Positions 21,428 to 30,528 of a DNA stretch of 64,000 nucleotides are shown here, piece by piece. Positions within the stretch are counted from its first letter, which is position 1. Each line of letters opens with the position of its first letter. Position numbers and translations under genes: made by a program. The notes under the pieces were generated by a model. It searched no databases and was not told the origin of the DNA. It was given only the letters and a program-made list of their open reading frames with translations. This stretch comes from an uncultured Pelagibacteraceae bacterium (lineage in GTDB: Bacteria; Pseudomonadota; Alphaproteobacteria; Pelagibacterales; Pelagibacteraceae): assembly GCA_902534465.1 (NCBI GenBank), contig CACAPU010000002.1, positions 1 through 64,000 on the forward strand. The letters are read 5' to 3'.

Positions 21428-21966
21428 GTTTGAAAGAATGTTATGCCAGCAAAACCTTTTGCTTTTGTAAGTTCTAAAAGCTTAAGATTTTCTTTTGACA
21501 ATCCTCCTAATCCTATTACTTTCTTTTTAGTAAAAGACTCAATTATTCTAAATTTATTTATACCTAGGTAGTTTTTATTTTTCTTAAAAACAGAGGAAAT
21601 AAAAATAAATTTTACATTCTGTTTCTCCTTAATTCTAATTTCTTTTAAATTATGAGCAGAGCCTATTAATTCAAATTTTTGTTTTAAATTATAAGATAAG
21701 TGATTGGTATTTGTGTTAAAAGAGGGGATATAAGCACCATCTAAATCTAATTTTATTGAAAGTTTAATATTATTAGATAAGAAAAATCTTAAACCTTTCT
21801 TTCTACAATAATCTCTTAACAAAATTATATCTTCGATATTTATTTTTTTTTTATAGTTTCTGTAAATAATGCGAGTATTTTTATCTAGTAAATCAATGTT
21901 ATTTTTTTTAAATTTATCTATAAAGTAAAATTTATAAAACAAGTTTTTATGCATCAATCTGTTCAA
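21409..21966 (-). CDS. thiamine-phosphate synthase/TenI-like barrel protein (short, divergent)
   Basis: LLDLDGAYIPS-like strand, IGSAHNLKEI, VIGLGGLSKENLKLLELTKAKGFAGITFF. Probable start at 21954 or 21966. Confidence 0.6.
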   Translation of the reverse strand: MNRLMHKNLFYKFYFIDKFKKNNIDLLDKNTRIIYRNYKKKINIEDIILLRDYCRKKGLRFFLSNNIKLSIKLDLDGAYIPSFNTNTNHLSYNLKQKFELIGSAHNLKEIRIKEKQNVKFIFISSVFKKNKNYLGINKFRIIESFTKKKVIGLGGLSKENLKLLELTKAKGFAGITFFQTKKKAP

Positions 21967-22611
21967 AATTTAATATCAATTCAAGCTTCAATCAAATCAA
22001 AATTATCTAATTCAATCGATAAAGAGAGAATTCCTAAAATAATTGCTGTTTCTAAAACTTTTAAAATTGATCATATTTTACCTTTGATTAATCATGGACA
22101 TTTAGATTACGGCGAAAACAAGGTTCAAGAGGCAATCGAAAAATGGAAAGATATAAAAATCAATAACAATAAAATAAATTTACATTTGATCGGAAAATTA
22201 CAGACTAATAAAGTCAAATCTGCAGTAAACATCTTTGATTATATTCATTCATTAGATAGTGAGAAATTAGCAAAAAAAATTGCTGATGAGCAAAATAAAC
22301 AAAATAAAAAACTTAAAATTTTTATTCAAATAAATTTAGGAGATGAAAGTCAAAAGTCAGGAATAAATAAAAATAATTTATTGGATTTTTACAATTTTGC
22401 AAAGAATCTTGGATTAAATATTATCGGTACTATGTGTATTCCTCCATTTGGAGAAGATTCATCAAAATTTTTTTCTGAAATGAGAAAGCTTAATGAAACA
22501 ATAGATCTCAGTGAATTAAGCATGGGAATGTCTTCAGATTATTTAAATGCTGTTGATCACAAATCTACATATTTAAGGATTGGCTCTAGCATTTTTGGTC
22601 AAAGAGGTTAG
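21949..22611 (+). CDS. yggS: YggS family PLP-binding protein
   Basis: IIAVSKTFKIDHILPLINHGHLDYGENKVQEA, HLIGKLQTNKVK, LSMGMSSDYLNAVDHKSTYLRIGSSIFG. Confidence 0.94.
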   Translation: MHQSVQNLISIQASIKSKLSNSIDKERIPKIIAVSKTFKIDHILPLINHGHLDYGENKVQEAIEKWKDIKINNNKINLHLIGKLQTNKVKSAVNIFDYIHSLDSEKLAKKIADEQNKQNKKLKIFIQINLGDESQKSGINKNNLLDFYNFAKNLGLNIIGTMCIPPFGEDSSKFFSEMRKLNETIDLSELSMGMSSDYLNAVDHKSTYLRIGSSIFGQRG

Positions 22612-23102
22612 GTTAATTTGATTTGCGTTTTCTTATTAATTAATTTTAATAATATGATAAAATCTTTTTTGCTTAAAGCTACACATCCAGCAGTAGGTTG
22701 ATAATTTTTTGTTAAATGCAGAAAGATTGCACTTCCTTTACCCAATCGTCTTACATTTGAATTATAATTTATAGGTATCATTAAATCATATTTATAATCT
22801 TTTCTAAGAAGTTTTTCTTGTCTGACTTTTTGATTAATATTAACTGGTTTATTGTAATATTTTTTGTTTTTTTCATCATTGCACCAGCCCATACTTTTTT
22901 TAATTGGTATACATTTTAACTTTGTAAAAGGTTTTACAATTCTATCTTTTCTATAATATAAGTTTCCAAGTGAAAATTTCCCTTTTGGAGTTCTTTTATC
23001 GCCCTCCTTTTTTTTATTACTTAGGCCCTTTTTACCAATAGAGCATCTAAAATTAAAATCGTCAATTTGAAGAGTTGCTTTATTTTTTAAAACAATTGTC
23101 AT
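22608..23102 (-). CDS. L,D-transpeptidase-like (YkuD) protein
   Basis: CSIGKKGLSNKKKEGDKRTPKGKF; FLHLTKNYQPTAGCVALSKKD (catalytic HxxxxxxxxxGC). Confidence 0.8.
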   Translation of the reverse strand: MTIVLKNKATLQIDDFNFRCSIGKKGLSNKKKEGDKRTPKGKFSLGNLYYRKDRIVKPFTKLKCIPIKKSMGWCNDEKNKKYYNKPVNINQKVRQEKLLRKDYKYDLMIPINYNSNVRRLGKGSAIFLHLTKNYQPTAGCVALSKKDFIILLKLINKKTQIKLT

Positions 23103-23115
23103 ATCTTAATTATAT

Positions 23116-23679
23116 ATGAATAATCAGACTTTACTAATTTATGATTTTAAAATTTTATTTGAAATTCTTAAGGAGTTTGAGAGTCAACTAAATTTTAAAA
23201 TATTAAATATCGATAAAAATTCAAATATAGAAGAATACAAAAATATAAAAGATAATTATTTGTTTATCTCAAAGAAACTAATAAGTAATATTGATAATCA
23301 ATTAAACAATACAAAATTTCCAATTGAAATTACTAAGTTAATTGAGAATATAAATATAAAATTTCTTAAAAATAAATACACTCAGCAAGCTGAAATTAAT
23401 ATAGGTCACTATAAATTAAACCTGAATTCACGAAAAATTAGTTACAACACTAAATATTTAAACTTAACTGAACGAGAAGCAAATATTTTAATTTTCCTAA
23501 GTAAGTCAAAAAAACCTGTAAGGATTTCTAGAATGCAAACAGAAGTATGGGGCCATAATTCAAAACTAGAAACTCATACAGTTGAAACTCACATTTATAG
23601 GCTTAGAAAAAAAATAAAAGATGTTTTTGAGGACGACAATTTTATAAAAAGCTATAAGTTAGGTTATTCTATTAAGTGA
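23116..23679 (+). CDS. winged-helix (Trans_reg_C/OmpR-type) transcriptional regulator with degenerate receiver
   Basis: C-terminus LNLTEREANILIFLSKSKKPVRISRMQTEVWGHNSKLETHTVETHIYRLRKKI...YKLGYSIK; no recognisable phosphoacceptor Asp site in the N-terminal half. Confidence 0.78.
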   Translation: MNNQTLLIYDFKILFEILKEFESQLNFKILNIDKNSNIEEYKNIKDNYLFISKKLISNIDNQLNNTKFPIEITKLIENINIKFLKNKYTQQAEINIGHYKLNLNSRKISYNTKYLNLTEREANILIFLSKSKKPVRISRMQTEVWGHNSKLETHTVETHIYRLRKKIKDVFEDDNFIKSYKLGYSIK

Positions 23680-23742
23680 ATAAAGAAGATAACAATATCA
23701 ATACCAAATTAGAATTAGTTCTTAAAAATCATTGAAAAAAAA

Positions 23743-23853
23743 ATGAAAAATAAAAAAAACCTTATTGCTAAAGATCTGTTTACCAAAAAATATAAAATAC
23801 GGATTGTAAAACCTAAAAAAGGTAAAGGTAGTTTTAAAAGAAAAAAAAAATAG
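23743..23853 (+). CDS. 36-aa basic protein, ArfA-like alternative ribosome-rescue factor candidate (not in track)
   Basis: Read from sequence: MKNKKNLIAKDLFTKKYKIRIVKPKKGKGSFKRKKK*. Resembles the E. coli ArfA core [21 protein letters not shown]. Confidence 0.6.
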   Translation: MKNKKNLIAKDLFTKKYKIRIVKPKKGKGSFKRKKK

Positions 23854-23857
23854 ACTT

Positions 23858-24787
23858 TTAAAGTCTTGCACCTATCTGCTGAATAACTTTAGAGGACATT
23901 TCAGTACCTTTATCAAGACTTTCTTTCAAAGACATCTTATTTACATATCCATGAAGAAATCCTCCAGCGAAAAGGTCACCAGCTCCTGTTAAATCAACAA
24001 TCTTAAGACCTTGTTTTACACCACATTCAACAACCTCATCTCCATTAATGGCTACTGCACCTTTTTCACCTCTAGTTAAAACAATTATTTTTCCAAGTGA
24101 TTTTGAAAAATTTATTACGTCATCAAAAGATTTTGCATCAATTAATGACATAATTTCTTGCTCATTTGCAAAAGTTATATCTAATTTATTTTTTACGAGT
24201 TCTAAAAAATGGGGTTTATGACGATCAACACAGAATTGGTCAGATAGGGACATGGCTACTTTGTTCGCACTTTGAATTGCTTTTTCAAATGCCTTTTTAG
24301 GCTCTCCTTCATCCCAAAGATATCCTTCTAGAAGTATTATCTCACTTTGTTTAATAGCATCAGAACTAACGTCATTTTCATTTATTTTTCCAGCAGTTCC
24401 TAAAAAAGTACACATTGTTCTCTCAGAGTCTGGTGTTACTAAAATTAAACAAGTTCCTGTAGGTAACTCTTCCTTTTTTTTAGTATAAAAATATTTTACA
24501 TTTTCTTTTTTAAGTCCATCCTCATATTTACTGCCAAGTTCGTCATCATTTACTTTTCCGATAAATCCCACCTCATTTCCAAGTTGAGATAAGCCAACAA
24601 TTGAGTTTGCAACAGATCCACCTGATACAGTTTTTTCTATCTTAAGATTTGATAATAATTCCTTGAATTCTTTATCATCAAAAATTAATTTCATTGTACT
24701 TTTCGTTAAATTATTTTTTGAAATAAAATCATCCTCTACTTTACAAATTACGTCAACAATCGCGTTTCCAATTCCTAATATTTTCAT
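23858..24787 (-). CDS. PfkB-family carbohydrate/adenosine kinase
   Basis: GNAIVDVICKVEDDF, GGSVANSIVGLSQLG, DLTGAGDLFAGGFLHG. Confidence 0.9.
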   Translation of the reverse strand: MKILGIGNAIVDVICKVEDDFISKNNLTKSTMKLIFDDKEFKELLSNLKIEKTVSGGSVANSIVGLSQLGNEVGFIGKVNDDELGSKYEDGLKKENVKYFYTKKKEELPTGTCLILVTPDSERTMCTFLGTAGKINENDVSSDAIKQSEIILLEGYLWDEGEPKKAFEKAIQSANKVAMSLSDQFCVDRHKPHFLELVKNKLDITFANEQEIMSLIDAKSFDDVINFSKSLGKIIVLTRGEKGAVAINGDEVVECGVKQGLKIVDLTGAGDLFAGGFLHGYVNKMSLKESLDKGTEMSSKVIQQIGARL

Positions 24788-24790
24788 TGT

Positions 24791-25444
24791 TTATGCTTTC
24801 TTAGTTAAAAGTGGTTTTTTCCTATTAGGATAACAAGTAGTACAGATTTTACAAGATAAACCATAGCACTCTCTTGCTTTACAGTATTCTCTTCCATAAT
24901 AAATTATTTGTAGATGCAACTTGTTCCAATATTTTTTAGGAAAAAGCCTCTTAAGATCTTTTTCTGTTTGAACTACGTTTTTTCCATTAGTTAAACCCCA
25001 TCTTTGTGCAAGTCTATGGATATGGGTATCTATTGGAAAAGCAGGGTATCCAAATCCTTGTGACATCACTACACTAGCTGTCTTATGTCCAACTCCCGGT
25101 AATTCCTCTAACTGTTCAAAAGTTTTTGGAACTCTACCGTTATATTTTTCAACCAAGGTTTTTGATAGATTATAAACACTTTTTGCTTTAATCCTAAAAA
25201 TACCAATACTTCTAATCAGTTTTTCAATTTTTCTTCGTCCTAATTTTACAAAATGCTCTGGTCTATTATATTTAGGATATATATTTTTTGTCACATTATT
25301 TACATTAACATCTGTACACTGCGCAGATAAAAGTACTGAAACTAGTAATGTGAAAATATTTTTATGTTTAAGTGGGATTGGTGTTTTTGGATAAATTTTG
25401 TTTAAAATTCTAAGAACAATTTTTGCTCTTTGCTCTTCGTTCAT
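24791..25444 (-). CDS. nth: endonuclease III
   Basis: LLSAQCTDVNVN, LEELPGVGHKTASVV, PIDTHIHRLAQRWGLT, C-terminal 4Fe-4S cysteines. Confidence 0.96.
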   Translation of the reverse strand: MNEEQRAKIVLRILNKIYPKTPIPLKHKNIFTLLVSVLLSAQCTDVNVNNVTKNIYPKYNRPEHFVKLGRRKIEKLIRSIGIFRIKAKSVYNLSKTLVEKYNGRVPKTFEQLEELPGVGHKTASVVMSQGFGYPAFPIDTHIHRLAQRWGLTNGKNVVQTEKDLKRLFPKKYWNKLHLQIIYYGREYCKARECYGLSCKICTTCYPNRKKPLLTKKA

Positions 25445-26217
25445 TTAAAATTTAACACATCTCTCATTGAGTATAAGCCAGGCTTTTTTTTCATTAACCA
25501 TTTACCTGCTGTCAAAGCTCCTTCACTATATAAAGCTCTATCAAATGCTTCATGATTGAGTGTTATAATTTCTTTACCACTGGAAAATTTTACCTCGTGT
25601 TCCCCGATAGTTTCACCTTTACGTATGGAGTTAAAATTAATTTTTTTCCCAAAAGGAAATCTTTTTTTATTTAAGTATTTTTTTCCAAGCAAATTATAAA
25701 AATCTTTATTTTTACCAATTGCAATGCCTTTACCTAACATTAATGCTGTTCCTGATGGGTGATCTATCTTATGTTTATGGTGAACCTCGTAGACTTTACT
25801 TAAAAAACTATCTCCTAATGATTTAGATGCTATTTCAGTCAAATACATTAACAAATTTATACCTAAACTCATATTTCCAGCTTTTAAAATAGGAATTTTT
25901 TTTGAAAATTTCTTGATAAAACTCTCTTCTTTTTTAGTAAATCCAGTTGTACCAATAACAACTCTTTTTTTTAATTTTGATGCTATTTTTAGAATTTCAA
26001 AAGTACATCTAGGAACAGTAAAATCGATAATTAAATCGACATTTTTAAAAGAATATTCATCATTCAAACTAGGTTTTATCCCAGCAATTTTTTTTTTTAT
26101 TATTCTATTTTCTGTTAGTGTTGTTAATTTAAAATTTTTATTCAATCTAGAAGATTTTATGAGTTGTTGGCCCATTCGTCCCATGCAACCAGATATCGCT
26201 AATTTTACTTTGCTCAT
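25441..26217 (-). CDS. dapB: 4-hydroxy-tetrahydrodipicolinate reductase
   Basis: ISGCMGRMGQQLI, VIGTTGF, VYEVHHKHKIDHPSGTAL, GEHEVKFSSGKEIITLNHEAFDR. Confidence 0.96.
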   Translation of the reverse strand: MSKVKLAISGCMGRMGQQLIKSSRLNKNFKLTTLTENRIIKKKIAGIKPSLNDEYSFKNVDLIIDFTVPRCTFEILKIASKLKKRVVIGTTGFTKKEESFIKKFSKKIPILKAGNMSLGINLLMYLTEIASKSLGDSFLSKVYEVHHKHKIDHPSGTALMLGKGIAIGKNKDFYNLLGKKYLNKKRFPFGKKINFNSIRKGETIGEHEVKFSSGKEIITLNHEAFDRALYSEGALTAGKWLMKKKPGLYSMRDVLNFK

Positions 26218-26259
26218 TAATTTATTTTAATATATTTTTTATAACAATATACAACAATA

Positions 26260-27699
26260 ATGCTTACAAAATACCTTTTAAAATTTTTTTTGGTTTTATG
26301 TTTTTTTGTGTTTACCAATCAATCAAAAGCAGACTTTTTTAAAGATATTACATCTCTAATTGAAAATAATGATTTTAGGCTAAGTTATGGGGTCTCTGTT
26401 ACTGATGTAAATCAGGATAATAAATATGAATTTATAGTTACTGGGTTTGGCTTTTCAAATTTAGCTTTGTCCTACCAAAACGGAAAAATGGTTAATATAA
26501 ATAAAAGTGAAGTGTTTGATGATCATGAGAGAAAAACAATTGGAGTAGCTGCTTGTGATATAGATCAAGATGGTTTCGAAGAAATTTATTTTTTAAATAC
26601 TGATACATATAGTGGTGAAAAAAAATATTCAGATAGATTAGTAGACAAAACTGATAACGGTTTCATTGATTTATTTGAAAAAGACATTAACAAAAAAAAT
26701 TTAAACTTAACTGCTGGAAGATCTGTTGTGTGCGTTGACAGAAATGGTGATGGAAAGTATGGCATATATGTCGCCAATTATGGTGGTCCAACAAGATTTT
26801 ATGAACTTACCACTGGACAAATATTAGATTTAGCTAAGCAGCTTAAAATTGATAAAATTACAGGTGGAAGAGCTGTTGTAGCAGGCAATATTATTTCAGG
26901 TAAAATTGATATATTTGCAGCTAACGAAAGAGGTAAAAATTTTTTATACTATAATTCTGATGGGTACTTCCAGGATATAGCTGAAGATTACAAGGTTGAT
27001 GATCAATATGAGAATGGAAGAGGCACAACTTTAACAGATATACTTTATAGAGGTAGATTAGATTTAGTTACATCTAATTGGAATGGTTATCATAGAGCTT
27101 ATGTTTTAAAAGATAACAAATTTAAAGATATAGCTACACCGACTTATAATATTCCTACTAGAATTAGAACAGTAATATCAGCGGACTTTGATAACGACGG
27201 CTATGATGAGATATTTATGAATAATATTGGTGAGCCAAATAAATTATTCAAAATCAGAGAAAATGGATTTTTTGAAGAGATAAAAATTCAAAATGCTTAT
27301 GAGTCCAATGGTTTAGGAACAGGAGCAGCAGTCGCTGACATTGATGAAGATGGAATTTTAGAGTTATTAGTTTCTCATGGAGAATCTGGTATGCAACCTT
27401 TGACAATGTATAAAGCAGATATAAAGAAAGATTTTAATTATATTAGAATTAAACCTTTAAATAAGTTTGGAGCACCTGCACGGGGAGCAACAGTCATACT
27501 AAATTCAAATCAAAGAAATCATGCCAAAACAATTGATGCTGGCTCAGGATATTTGTGTCAGATGGAACCCGTTGCTCATTATGGCATTAGAAAGAATGAA
27601 AAAAATATTTCTATTAAAATTGTTTGGACCGATGGTTCTTCTCAGTCATTAAAAATTAATGAGCTTAATCAGACAATAGATGTAAAACAAAAAAAATAG
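26260..27699 (+). CDS. secreted FG-GAP/VCBS-repeat protein with ASPIC/UnbV C-terminal domain
   Basis: Signal peptide; repeated D.D.DG motifs (DVNQDNKYEF, DIDQDGFEEIYF, DRNGDGKYGIYVANYG, DFDNDGYDEIFMNN, DIDEDGILELL); C-terminal GAPARGATVIL...AGSGYLCQMEPVAHYGI. Confidence 0.85.
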   Translation: MLTKYLLKFFLVLCFFVFTNQSKADFFKDITSLIENNDFRLSYGVSVTDVNQDNKYEFIVTGFGFSNLALSYQNGKMVNINKSEVFDDHERKTIGVAACDIDQDGFEEIYFLNTDTYSGEKKYSDRLVDKTDNGFIDLFEKDINKKNLNLTAGRSVVCVDRNGDGKYGIYVANYGGPTRFYELTTGQILDLAKQLKIDKITGGRAVVAGNIISGKIDIFAANERGKNFLYYNSDGYFQDIAEDYKVDDQYENGRGTTLTDILYRGRLDLVTSNWNGYHRAYVLKDNKFKDIATPTYNIPTRIRTVISADFDNDGYDEIFMNNIGEPNKLFKIRENGFFEEIKIQNAYESNGLGTGAAVADIDEDGILELLVSHGESGMQPLTMYKADIKKDFNYIRIKPLNKFGAPARGATVILNSNQRNHAKTIDAGSGYLCQMEPVAHYGIRKNEKNISIKIVWTDGSSQSLKINELNQTIDVKQKK

Positions 27700-27757
27700 G
27701 ACAATAATACTCAATTCAATAAGTAAAGAAATTAAAGTATTCTAAAATTGTAATAAA

Positions 27758-28456
27758 ATGAATAAATTAAAATATTTTACAATTTTTTTTCTGCTAATAA
27801 CTTTTAGTTTAATAAAACCGTCTTATTCAAAACAATTTAATTATTATGCTGACTTAGTAAAAGATTGGCCTAAAATTTTTCCAGATCAGAATAGAAATGC
27901 GGCTGGGCCAAAATTTTTTAAACACATCTTAAGTAAAGAAATTTCGTATAAAGATTTTATTGAATACAATAAATTATATTGTGCTGTTTCTGGATCATTG
28001 ATTGATCCAAATAGCAAACCTGAATTTGTTTATATGAAAAATGATAAAAATGATGAGAAAATCTGCGGGTTTTATTACAAGTGTTGTTATCCGTGTTCAT
28101 GTGACTTGATGAAATACTCCAAAGTTAAAAAAATGAAATATACTTTTACTGATGGTGAAAAAGAATTTTTTGTTCTCACTATTAAAAATCCATGTGGTAA
28201 AAAAGATTTTCCAATAGAAGTAAACAAGAATTATTTTTGTAATGGAAATAAACTTGATGATAGCCAGGTATTTGTATTAGACGAAAGTTTGGTAATTGGT
28301 TTATTTCATAATGCAGTAATGTGTAATGCTCAAAGTATCGCTGCAATTGATGGTCATGAAGTGACTGGACAGTACTGTGAATTAAGAAACAATGCCCCAC
28401 TTGAGGAAGTCCAAGGAGGTATGGGGGATATATTTATTAAATTGGCAAGAGATTAA
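27758..28456 (+). CDS. secreted cysteine-rich protein of unknown function
   Basis: Signal peptide-like N-terminus; Cys-rich FYYKCCYPCSCDLMKYSKV and further Cys (NPC, YFC, VMC, QYC); no family recognised. Confidence 0.7.
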   Translation: MNKLKYFTIFFLLITFSLIKPSYSKQFNYYADLVKDWPKIFPDQNRNAAGPKFFKHILSKEISYKDFIEYNKLYCAVSGSLIDPNSKPEFVYMKNDKNDEKICGFYYKCCYPCSCDLMKYSKVKKMKYTFTDGEKEFFVLTIKNPCGKKDFPIEVNKNYFCNGNKLDDSQVFVLDESLVIGLFHNAVMCNAQSIAAIDGHEVTGQYCELRNNAPLEEVQGGMGDIFIKLARD

Positions 28457-30396
28457 GTTTTCTGTATTAATTTTAAAAAAATCTTTTCTAAATCTTTTGT
28501 AAAATCCTGAACTCGAAATAAAGGGGAGTTTAAGCAATTATCTTTTAATTCTTTTTTAATTTGATTTAACTTTTTTTCATCATTTCCTAACTGAATTGCC
28601 ATCTCTTCATAGTTTTTTAAAGAACTTGCGGATAGTTTTTCCATTTTCACTTGTTTAAGTATACTAGTGCATACTCTTGAAGCAAAAGATCTTCCACTTA
28701 GAGTTATAATAGGTAGTCCCATTCTTATTGCATCACTAGCAGTTGTATGAGCATTATAAGGAAAAGTATCAAGAAAAATATCAGCAAGTTTGAGTCGTTT
28801 TAAATGATCATGATGAGGTAAACTCTCTGCAAAAAATATCCTTTCTTTATCTATCCCTCTAATAGATGTTTCAGCTTCAATATTATCAATTGCATATTCA
28901 TTAGGCTTGAGCAGTAAAAGAATACTATTGGGTACTTTTTTTAAAATATTCATCCAAGAGTCAAATACCTCTGGAGTAATTTTATGATTTGACCCTAAAT
29001 TACAAAATATTAATTTATCACTCGGTAAATTGTATATATCTCTCTTAACACTATTTATATCTAGACTTTTATAGTTGGAATTTGGTTGATAACAATTAGG
29101 AAGATAAACTACTTTCTCACTATAATTTACTGCTTCCTCCTCTGGTATAATTGTCTTATCAGCAATAATATAATCAAAATATTTTGAACCCATAGTTCCA
29201 GGATAGCCTAAGTAGTTTATTTGAACAGGAGCTAATCGATGAGTAAAAATTTCAAATCTATTAAAATTTGTAAACCCACATAAATCTATAGCAATATCAA
29301 GACCCTTTTTTCTGCAAATATTACGTATTTTTTCAGCAGACATATCTTTCACCTCTATAAATTCAAAAAAATCTTTTTTAATTTCTTCAGTCAGTTCATC
29401 ATTTTTATTTGGTTCAAAAGAAAATCCATATATTTCAAATTTTGATTTATCATGTCTCTTGAATACATCGCGAATTAAATGAAGAACTGGATGATTTCTA
29501 AAATCAGGCGAAAAATAACCTACTTTGCACTTTTTACTTTCTCTATTTCTATGTTCAATAGTTGGTACATCTAATACTGATGATTTTTCATTGGCATAGA
29601 TTTCTGCACATATTTTATGTAATTCAGGATTATCAAAAGAACTTAATGCAACAAATGGTGCGCATACTTTAGCTTGGTGTTTTAGAGATGAAGTTAAATT
29701 ATTTATAGTGTCATCAAAATCTTTCCAGTCAGATAAATACATTTGGCAGTGAATTAATCTTCCTAATAAAAACTTATAATTTTTATTAATTTCAAAAACT
29801 TTTCTGTAATTTTCTAATGCCTCATTATATCTTCTTAACTCATGATATGTGTTGGCAAGATTATTAATTGCCAATAAATAATTATTATTTAAACTAATAG
29901 ACTTTTTATAATTGTTAATTGCATCTTCAAATTTAAATATTTCTTTTTGTGTATTAGCTAAGTTTGCTAATGAAATAAAGTTTTTAGGATTTAATTCTAT
30001 GGCTTTTGAAAAATTTTTGATTGCCTCATTAAAATTGTTTAGTTTCACCAAACAATTTCCTAAATTATTATAGGCCTCTGAAAAGTCAGGCTTAATCAAA
30101 ATTAATTTTTTATAAATATTAATTGCTTCATTAAATTGATTAAGGTTTTGATATGCTGCACCAAGATTATTGTATGCTCCATAATTATTTGGATCCAAAG
30201 AAATTGTTTTTTGGAAAAAATCTATTGCACTCACAAAATTACTAGTTTGTAGATTTGCAAGTCCAACCAAAAATAATAATTTTGGATTTGAATTTTGTGA
30301 AGATAGAGCTTCTGAGTAAAGTTCTAATGCTTCTTTTACTTTACCTTTTTTGTGTAATTCAAATCCACGCTCAATTAACTTATTAGAATCTTCCAA
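28453..30396 (-). CDS. TPR protein with O-GlcNAc transferase/SPINDLY-like C-terminal domain (GT41)
   Basis: N-terminal TPR repeats (e.g. AYNNLGAAYQNLNQFNEAINIYKK); VGYFSPDFRNHPVLHL, LAPVQINYLGYPGTMGSKYFDYIIADK, LDTFPYNAHTTASDAIRMGLPIITLSGRSFASRV. Confidence 0.9.
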   Translation of the reverse strand: MEDSNKLIERGFELHKKGKVKEALELYSEALSSQNSNPKLLFLVGLANLQTSNFVSAIDFFQKTISLDPNNYGAYNNLGAAYQNLNQFNEAINIYKKLILIKPDFSEAYNNLGNCLVKLNNFNEAIKNFSKAIELNPKNFISLANLANTQKEIFKFEDAINNYKKSISLNNNYLLAINNLANTYHELRRYNEALENYRKVFEINKNYKFLLGRLIHCQMYLSDWKDFDDTINNLTSSLKHQAKVCAPFVALSSFDNPELHKICAEIYANEKSSVLDVPTIEHRNRESKKCKVGYFSPDFRNHPVLHLIRDVFKRHDKSKFEIYGFSFEPNKNDELTEEIKKDFFEFIEVKDMSAEKIRNICRKKGLDIAIDLCGFTNFNRFEIFTHRLAPVQINYLGYPGTMGSKYFDYIIADKTIIPEEEAVNYSEKVVYLPNCYQPNSNYKSLDINSVKRDIYNLPSDKLIFCNLGSNHKITPEVFDSWMNILKKVPNSILLLLKPNEYAIDNIEAETSIRGIDKERIFFAESLPHHDHLKRLKLADIFLDTFPYNAHTTASDAIRMGLPIITLSGRSFASRVCTSILKQVKMEKLSASSLKNYEEMAIQLGNDEKKLNQIKKELKDNCLNSPLFRVQDFTKDLEKIFLKLIQKT

Positions 30397-30426
30397 AATA
30401 TTTTTTTAAATTCATCTTATATTAAC

Positions 30427-30528
30427 TTAAATTATTCCTATTCCCTCTTTATAAAAATAAGCACCAAGAATTAAAATCGCTAAAATATAAATAATTCCAA
30501 AAATAATATATTTAATTTTTTTTTTCAT
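30427..30528 (-). CDS. 33-aa single-pass membrane miniprotein candidate (not in track)
   Basis: Read from sequence: MKKKIKYIIFGIIYILAILILGAYFYKEGIGII*; fills the dnaJ-OGT gap. Confidence 0.5.
   Translation of the reverse strand: MKKKIKYIIFGIIYILAILILGAYFYKEGIGII

Noticed and set aside
23676-23735. GTG-initiated 19-aa ORF (VNKEDNNINTKLELVLKNH) overlapping the regulator stop
   Set aside because: Too short, non-ATG, no family resemblance; cannot be distinguished from chance.
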